NCBI RefSeq assembly: GCF_007474545.1
Contig: NZ_VKOG01000003.1
Coordinates: 310,001 to 374,000 of the forward strand
Reading direction: 5' to 3'
DNA from: Chryseobacterium binzhouense
GTDB taxonomy: Bacteria > Bacteroidota > Bacteroidia > Flavobacteriales > Weeksellaceae
Length of the DNA stretch: 64,000 bases
Positions 59,799-64,000 of the stretch are shown in pieces; position 1 is the stretch's first letter, and every line of letters starts with the position of its first letter. The notes under the pieces are model-generated. The model did no database searches. It saw only the letters and a program-made list of their open reading frames with translations, and had not been told where the DNA came from. Position numbers and translations under genes: made by a program.

Positions 59799-60458
59799 TT
59801 AAGCTTTTATTAAATTTAACTTACCATAACTTTCTCTTTCTTGCCCATCGTTAAAATAATTACCTTTTAATATCTTATTTTTAGGATCAAATGTAAGTAT
59901 CGCAATACCATCATGGTTATTGTGTTTATATCTCTCGTTCTCCTTATGAAATTTATTCCCTTTATTTCTATAGTGATAGGTAATTACAAATTCCCCATTA
60001 TCTTTTGCTAATATATCGTGAGTAATACTTTCAGATTCTGATGTTTCGGATTTATTATACTGACTGGGATAAAAGTTTGCTTTTACATGAAATCCATTTA
60101 TATTTTGATGAATTTCCATTTCTATCCATTTTGTAATATTGGGTTTAGTAATGTCATCTTCAATATGGTAATTACTTACCAACTCGCCTGTATATTTTCC
60201 TCGTAAGTCTGGTAAACCTAAAAATTTTAAATACCAATTCCACATTATATATTCGTTAATTAGAGAAAATACTAAAGCCAAAATGGAAGACAGTCCCGCA
60301 ATATCCATTATTAAGTTTACAGCAGAAATATTTGTAAAATCCGTTTTATTAAACAAAATTAAGACACCATATTTAATAATAAGATAAATGACAATTACCA
60401 GACAAGTCATTAAGAAGAGTTTACGAAATGGGTAATACTTAAAGTTTGTTTTCTTCAT
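59799..60458 (-). CDS. csx27: Csx27-like accessory membrane protein
   Basis: A 219-residue protein directly upstream of cas13b on the same strand, 13 bp apart. It has two N-terminal transmembrane helices (about 14-35 and 45-72) and a beta-rich C-terminal domain (about 80-219). Motifs LPDLRGKYTGEL (82-93), a Trp at 111 and SETSESES (138-145) precede further beta strands. Type VI-B1 loci carry csx27, reported to dampen Cas13b activity, and VI-B2 loci csx28; size and position here favour csx27. The 2TM plus beta-domain layout also recalls the Cap15 effector of CBASS, an inference. Confidence 0.8.
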   Translation of the reverse strand: MKKTNFKYYPFRKLFLMTCLVIVIYLIIKYGVLILFNKTDFTNISAVNLIMDIAGLSSILALVFSLINEYIMWNWYLKFLGLPDLRGKYTGELVSNYHIEDDITKPNITKWIEMEIHQNINGFHVKANFYPSQYNKSETSESESITHDILAKDNGEFVITYHYRNKGNKFHKENERYKHNNHDGIAILTFDPKNKILKGNYFNDGQERESYGKLNLIKA

Positions 60459-60482
60459 AATTATTTTCTTTTTAGTTTTTTA

Positions 60483-60490
60483 CAAACATA
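60483..60490 (-). promoter_or_regulatory. -7 promoter element of the csx27-cas13b operon
   Basis: On the minus strand TATGTTTG matches TAnnTTTG, 24 bp before the csx27 ATG. A TTTG lies 24 bp farther upstream, longer than the usual 19-21 bp spacer. Confidence 0.5.
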
Positions 60491-60617
60491 AAAAATAAGA
60501 AAACTTTCCCAATTCAAAAATAACTCTGTTAACATTTCTAAAAATTTTCCTTTCCTACTACAAATAATTGTCATTTTCAGTTTATTAAACTAATTTTGGG
60601 GATTAAAATTCTGCAAA

Positions 60618-61088
60618 ATGAATTATCATTTTCAAGCGCACAGACAAGTCAGAAAAAACCTCTTAGATATTCTTCAAAATACTTCCCACGAAGATCTTTT
60701 GCTGATTCCCGATGGTTTTAACAATAATATTTACTGGAATATTGCCCATACAGTTGCCACACAGCAATTGCTGCATTATTATCTGAGCGGAAATCCTTTC
60801 AGAATAGACAAATACTGGATAGAAACTTACAAAAAAGGAACTTTACCTAACCTGAACGTTCAAAAATCCGAAGTGGAAGATCTTGAATTTTTACTGACCG
60901 AAACTTCAAAAACTTTAATGAAAGATTTTGACAGCGATTTTTTTTCAGATTACACTCCTTACACGACTAGTTTCGGCATGGATCTGAAAAGCATTCAGGA
61001 TGCTATTATTTTTAATAACCTCCACGAAAGTCTGCACTTCGGCTATGCAATGGCGCAGAAAAGAGCCGTTTTGGGAGAAAAAATCTAA
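60618..61088 (+). CDS. DinB-family protein
   Basis: A 156-residue four-helix-bundle protein of the DinB/YfiT-like superfamily. The metal-binding His residues are expected in NIAHTVATQQLLHYYLSG and ESLHFGYAMAQKRAVLG, both conserved regions. Such proteins are often thiol-dependent transferases using bacillithiol or similar cofactors; the substrate is unknown. It is divergent from the CRISPR locus and followed by a four-helix-bundle gene of a different family. Confidence 0.85.
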   Translation: MNYHFQAHRQVRKNLLDILQNTSHEDLLLIPDGFNNNIYWNIAHTVATQQLLHYYLSGNPFRIDKYWIETYKKGTLPNLNVQKSEVEDLEFLLTETSKTLMKDFDSDFFSDYTPYTTSFGMDLKSIQDAIIFNNLHESLHFGYAMAQKRAVLGEKI

Positions 61089-61109
61089 CAATTCAAGGTT
61101 CAAAAATTT

Positions 61110-61529
61110 AAAATTCAAAGTTATGGCGACTATTAAAAAATTCGAAGATTTAGAAATTTGGAAATTATCCCGAGAACTTTGTAATGAAATTTACATCATA
61201 ATAGAAACAACACCTCTTAAAAATAATTACAGACTTTGTAACCAAATTGACGGTTCTTCAGGTTCAGTAATGGATAATATTGCAGAAGGTTTTGAAAGAA
61301 ATGGAAATAAAGAATTTGTGCAGTTTCTTTCTATTGCAAAAGCATCTTGTGGAGAAACGAGGTCACAATTATATCGCGTTTTCGATAGAAAATTTATTAC
61401 CTCTAAAGAATTTGAAATTTTAAAAGAGAAATCTGAAACTTTAAATAAAAAAATTGGTGCTTTTATTAACTACTTAAAAAATTCAGAACTAAAAGGTTCA
61501 AAATACAACGAAACTAAACTTTGAATTTT
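61110..61529. repeat. 13-bp inverted repeats bracketing the four-helix-bundle gene
   Basis: AAAATTCAAAGTT (61110-61122) ends immediately before the ATG of the gene. Its perfect reverse complement (61517-61529) spans the stop codon. Beyond these the flanks remain partly complementary (GGTTC-AAA on the left, TTTAAACC on the right). The arrangement resembles the ends of a cassette, but the AT-rich words are also common in intergenic DNA here. Confidence 0.6.
61123..61524 (+). CDS. Four-helix-bundle protein (23S rRNA intervening-sequence type)
   Basis: A 133-residue protein. The true start is the ATG at 61123 (MATIKKFEDLEIWKLSREL); the frame extends back into the dinB-like gene in another frame and is rejected. 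KFEDLEIWK, then GSSGSVMDNIAEGFER and EFVQFLSIAKASCGETRSQL, are the signature of the 'four helix bundle protein' family first described from 23S rRNA intervening sequences. The function is unknown, and copies move as small cassettes between loci. It is bracketed by 13-bp inverted repeats and separates dinB-like from rlmB. Confidence 0.9.
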   Translation: MATIKKFEDLEIWKLSRELCNEIYIIIETTPLKNNYRLCNQIDGSSGSVMDNIAEGFERNGNKEFVQFLSIAKASCGETRSQLYRVFDRKFITSKEFEILKEKSETLNKKIGAFINYLKNSELKGSKYNETKL

Positions 61530-61554
61530 GAACATTAAACTTTAAACCAAATAA

Positions 61555-62295
61555 ATGAAAGACGATTTTATATTTGGGCTTCGTCCCGTACTGGAAGCTA
61601 TTGAAGCTGGAAAAACTATTGACAAAATATTTATACAAAACGCATTGCAGGGAGAAATTTATGCAGAACTGAAAGCTATTTTAGCTAAAAATAAAATCCG
61701 TCCCAATTACGTTCCTGTAGAAAAACTTAATCGCTTTACAAGAAAAAACCATCAGGGTGTGGTGGCTTTTATATCCGATGTGCCGTTTCACAAAATTGAA
61801 GATATTGTTCCCGAATTATTCGAGCAGGGAAAAACTCCTTTCATTCTGATTTTAGACCGATTAACAGATGTAAGAAACTTTGGAGCAATCTGCAGAACTG
61901 CTGAATGTGTGGGTATTGATGCCGTAATTATTCCTGAAAAAGGCGGTGCACCCGTTAATTCTGATGCCATAAAAACGTCCGCCGGTGCAATGTACAACAT
62001 CAAAATCTGTAAAGAACCCAATTTGGCACATGTGGTAGATTTCCTGCAGCAAAGTGGGATTTCCGTATTTTCGGCAACAGAAAAAGCCCAAAAGCTTATC
62101 TATGATGTAGATTTTACCGAACCGTGCGCTATTGTCATGGGAAATGAAGAAACAGGAATCTCTAAGGAAGTTCTGCATCATTCAGATGAAAAAATAAAGC
62201 TGCCGATTGAAGGAAAAACCCAGTCTCTAAATGTTTCTGTAGCATGTGGAGCTATTTTGTATGAAGCGATGAGACAGAAACTCACGAAAATTTAA
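61555..62295 (+). CDS. rlmB: 23S rRNA (guanosine-2'-O-)-methyltransferase RlmB
   Basis: A 246-residue SPOUT-class methyltransferase. The N-terminal RNA-binding substrate domain (FGLRPVLEAIEAGKTIDKIFI) and the C-terminal knotted SpoU domain with ILDRLTDVRNFGAICRTAE, IVMGNEETGIS and LPIEGKTQSLNVSVACGAILYE are complete. These are the three TrmH/SpoU motifs. RlmB methylates G2251 in the peptidyl-transferase loop of 23S rRNA in E. coli. Length is normal. Confidence 0.95.
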   Translation: MKDDFIFGLRPVLEAIEAGKTIDKIFIQNALQGEIYAELKAILAKNKIRPNYVPVEKLNRFTRKNHQGVVAFISDVPFHKIEDIVPELFEQGKTPFILILDRLTDVRNFGAICRTAECVGIDAVIIPEKGGAPVNSDAIKTSAGAMYNIKICKEPNLAHVVDFLQQSGISVFSATEKAQKLIYDVDFTEPCAIVMGNEETGISKEVLHHSDEKIKLPIEGKTQSLNVSVACGAILYEAMRQKLTKI

Positions 62296-62367
62296 TTTTA
62301 ATCAACATCTACAACCGGTCAGGAAATTTAACTGTAAAAAATACGTCCGGTTTATCAAGAAAAATTT

Positions 62368-63414
62368 ATGAAGAAAATATTTGCATTAGCCATAATTACA
62401 TTAGCCGTTGTTTCATGTAAAAAAGAAACGGCAACCATCACCAAAGTAGATCCCAAAACCGGTAAAACGATAACGGTAGAAGTTCCTGCCGATTCTGTAA
62501 AAGAAGTAAAAGCCGATGCTGCAATCAAAGATTCGGCAGGTATTTTCAAGCAGACTTTTAAACTGGAAAAAGGAAAAACATATCCTTTAACAACTTACCA
62601 GAGAGACACCAAAACCATGACCGACCCGGACGGAAAAAGCATGAGCGGAACCAGCGAATCTACAGATGAAATGAGCTTTACGGTAAATGATATTAAAGGA
62701 AATGTATACGACATGACCATTAATCTGATTGCAAAAAGAAACTCTCAGTCCGCACAAGGAAAAACAATCGTAGTAGATACCCATCAGCAGATTCCGAAAG
62801 ATGACAATCTTAAAATGATCTGGAATGTAAATAAAGCGCTCACAGGGAATAAACTGAACATGAAAATGGATACCAGCGGAAAGGTAATTTCCATCACAGG
62901 ATTTGATGCAGTTTATACCAAAATTTCTGATGCACTTAAAAATATTGTGAAAGATGCCAATCAGAGAGCAAGTGTTGTGGCAAGTCTTAAAGAAACTTTC
63001 AACGAAAAAGTGCTGAAAGATCAGTTTGAAAAAAATCTGTCTATACTTCCCAAAAAAGGAGTTAAAATTGGTGATAAATGGAATACGTCAGAAAGTGCTG
63101 ATGAAGCAGGAAAAGTAAAAGTTACTTCAAACTATACTCTGAAAAGCGTAGGCAACGGAATTGCCGAAATTTCTATTACCGGAGGTATTCCTAAAAAAAC
63201 AGAAAAGCAAAGTCAGAACGGCATCAACCACAGCATGAGCAGCGAGCTTGAGCAAAACGGAACGATAAAGTTTGACCAAAATACAGGATGGATCCACAAC
63301 CAGAACATCAGTGTAAAAACCACTCAGGTAGAAACCATTTCAGACGGTAAAGAATCTAAATCTATGAAAAGTGTTTCCAACTCTTCTGTAATGGTAAATC
63401 CTTCTTCTAAATAA
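62368..63414 (+). CDS. DUF6263-like lipoprotein
   Basis: A 348-residue lipoprotein with the lipobox AVVSC (Cys17), followed by a charged stretch and an Asp/Lys/Thr-rich mature domain. FKLEKGKTYPLTTYQRDTKTMT and GDKWNTSESADEAGKVKVTSNYTLKSV match what I recall of the DUF6263 family, Bacteroidota lipoproteins of unknown function. Beta-rich and without enzyme motifs. A terminator hairpin follows its stop codon. Confidence 0.7.
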   Translation: MKKIFALAIITLAVVSCKKETATITKVDPKTGKTITVEVPADSVKEVKADAAIKDSAGIFKQTFKLEKGKTYPLTTYQRDTKTMTDPDGKSMSGTSESTDEMSFTVNDIKGNVYDMTINLIAKRNSQSAQGKTIVVDTHQQIPKDDNLKMIWNVNKALTGNKLNMKMDTSGKVISITGFDAVYTKISDALKNIVKDANQRASVVASLKETFNEKVLKDQFEKNLSILPKKGVKIGDKWNTSESADEAGKVKVTSNYTLKSVGNGIAEISITGGIPKKTEKQSQNGINHSMSSELEQNGTIKFDQNTGWIHNQNISVKTTQVETISDGKESKSMKSVSNSSVMVNPSSK

Positions 63415-63424
63415 ATACAACAGC

Positions 63425-63458
63425 CTGAGGTTCAATTTTATGTTTAATTGAACCTCAG
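63425..63458 (+). terminator. Hairpin after the DUF6263-like gene
   Basis: CTGAGGTTCAATT / AATTGAACCTCAG, 13-bp perfect stem with 8-nt loop, followed by CTTT only; a weak T-tract. Confidence 0.75.
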
Positions 63459-63574
63459 CTTTAAAACCGAACATTAAAGTAATAAGGTTATGAAATCGCC
63501 CAAAAGAATTTATATTAAATTATAATACAACAAGGCGATAACTTATGATCTGAAAAAACAATAAATATCTATCT

Positions 63575-63793
63575 ATGAAATTTATTTTTGAGTTAATTCT
63601 CGCAACAATAATTATTTTCTTTGTCTGGAATATTTTAAAAAGAATGTTTTTTAAATCTTTTTACAAATACACAGGTTTCAGACCACAAAATAATCAGCAG
63701 GAAGAAAAGAAAAGCTCAAAACCGAATATTGAACAGAAAGTGAAATGGGATGCAGAAACCGTTGACTATGAAGAGGTAAAAGAGAAAAAATAA
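63575..63793 (+). CDS. DUF4834-like small membrane protein
   Basis: A 72-residue protein with one N-terminal transmembrane helix (about 3-21, FIFELILATIIIFFVWNILK). A charged cytoplasmic tail follows, ending KVKWDAETVDYEEVKEKK. The layout and the final WDAETVDYEE motif fit DUF4834, a conserved Bacteroidota family of unknown function. A YfhO-like membrane protein gene follows 29 bp downstream and may be co-transcribed. Confidence 0.75.
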   Translation: MKFIFELILATIIIFFVWNILKRMFFKSFYKYTGFRPQNNQQEEKKSSKPNIEQKVKWDAETVDYEEVKEKK

Positions 63794-63822
63794 TTTTAAA
63801 AGATTGAAAATTAATCTACCTA

Positions 63823-64000
63823 ATGACCAAAATGGCAAAAAATAAAAACTTAATCTACGTTGCAGCTTCACTGGTTGTATTCTTATTATTGGCATTTTTA
63901 TATTCTACTCCTGTATTTACGGGAAAACAGCTTTTTCAGCATGATATTGTACAATATCGCGGAGGTGCTAAAGAACTCATCGACTACAGAAATAACTTCG
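63823..64000 (+). CDS. YfhO-like membrane protein, N-terminal part
   Basis: The first 59 codons of a gene running off the right edge. From ATG 63823 (an alternative in-frame ATG is at 63832) the protein reads MTKMAKNKNLIYVAASLVVF with a first transmembrane helix (about 9-29). YSTPVFTGKQLFQHDIVQYRGGAKELIDYR follows, the conserved start of flavobacterial YfhO-type membrane proteins. These have many helices and are proposed to be glycosyltransferase-like; function unproven. The remainder is not visible. Confidence 0.7.
   Translation, partial: MTKMAKNKNLIYVAASLVVFLLLAFLYSTPVFTGKQLFQHDIVQYRGGAKELIDYRNNF

Noticed and set aside
55208-60458. Adaptation genes cas1, cas2 or a second effector in the CRISPR locus
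   Set aside because: All frames on both sides are assigned to other families; none resembles Cas1, Cas2 or a second Cas protein.

Overview
The window looks like chromosome of a Bacteroidota bacterium of the Flavobacteriia, most likely Chryseobacterium or a close Weeksellaceae relative. The evidence is AT-rich DNA, start codons without Shine-Dalgarno sequences, TAnnTTTG promoter elements (best case TTTG-N19-TATCTTTG at 34061-34091), a type IX secretion C-terminal sorting domain, flavobacterial lipoprotein and DUF families, a Bat aerotolerance operon, and a CRISPR repeat resembling that of Bergeyella zoohelcum Cas13b. Species is not resolved; these are inferences from family recognition without database searches.

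Layout. 0-5 kb: a partial HU-like protein gene, an XRE regulator beside an array of direct and inverted repeats, two secreted/lipoprotein genes, a lipid kinase and a thioredoxin-reductase-like flavoenzyme. 5-22 kb: a decayed small membrane-protein gene, an rRNA methyltransferase, a methyltransferase/membrane protein/ZIP transporter cluster, a FadL-type porin with a Gly/Trp-rich lipoprotein, proS, an OmpA/DUF937 protein, mntH, two structured intergenic RNA-like elements, grpE-dnaJ, and a USP-GNAT-racemase operon followed by an AraC regulator. 22-36 kb: tRNA-Arg(TCG), an outer-membrane barrel with a giant TPR partner, an APC permease, an SPFH protein, a dNTPase, an Fpg/Nei glycosylase, an unannotated 26-residue membrane microprotein with an excellent promoter, an orphan AAA+ ATPase and a fibre-like surface protein. 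36-47 kb: a transposon-derived element, an HxlR/SDR/NTF2-like module, a T9SS-exported cyanophycinase-like protein, an aldo/keto reductase, an MFS exporter, pirin and FMN reductase, and MarC. 47-55 kb: the operon moxR - DUF58 - membrane protein - batA - batB - batC - batD.

The standout is 55.2-60.5 kb: a compact type VI-B RNA-targeting CRISPR locus. In transcription order on the minus strand it is csx27-like 2TM/beta protein, cas13b (1291 aa, both HEPN motifs intact), then a CRISPR array of 37-nt repeats on a strict 67-nt period. There are no cas1/cas2 genes. The distal end of the array is decayed: a repeat with a degenerate 5' half, a detached 5' half-repeat, and an adjacent perfect 15-bp hairpin. 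The accessory protein carries sequence features suggestive of the Cap15 (2TM-beta) effector fold of CBASS systems.

60.6-64 kb: DinB-family protein, a four-helix-bundle protein whose ORF is bracketed by perfect 13-bp inverted repeats, rlmB, a lipoprotein, a DUF4834 protein and the start of a YfhO-like membrane protein. No insertion sequence with an intact transposase, prophage or rRNA operon was seen.
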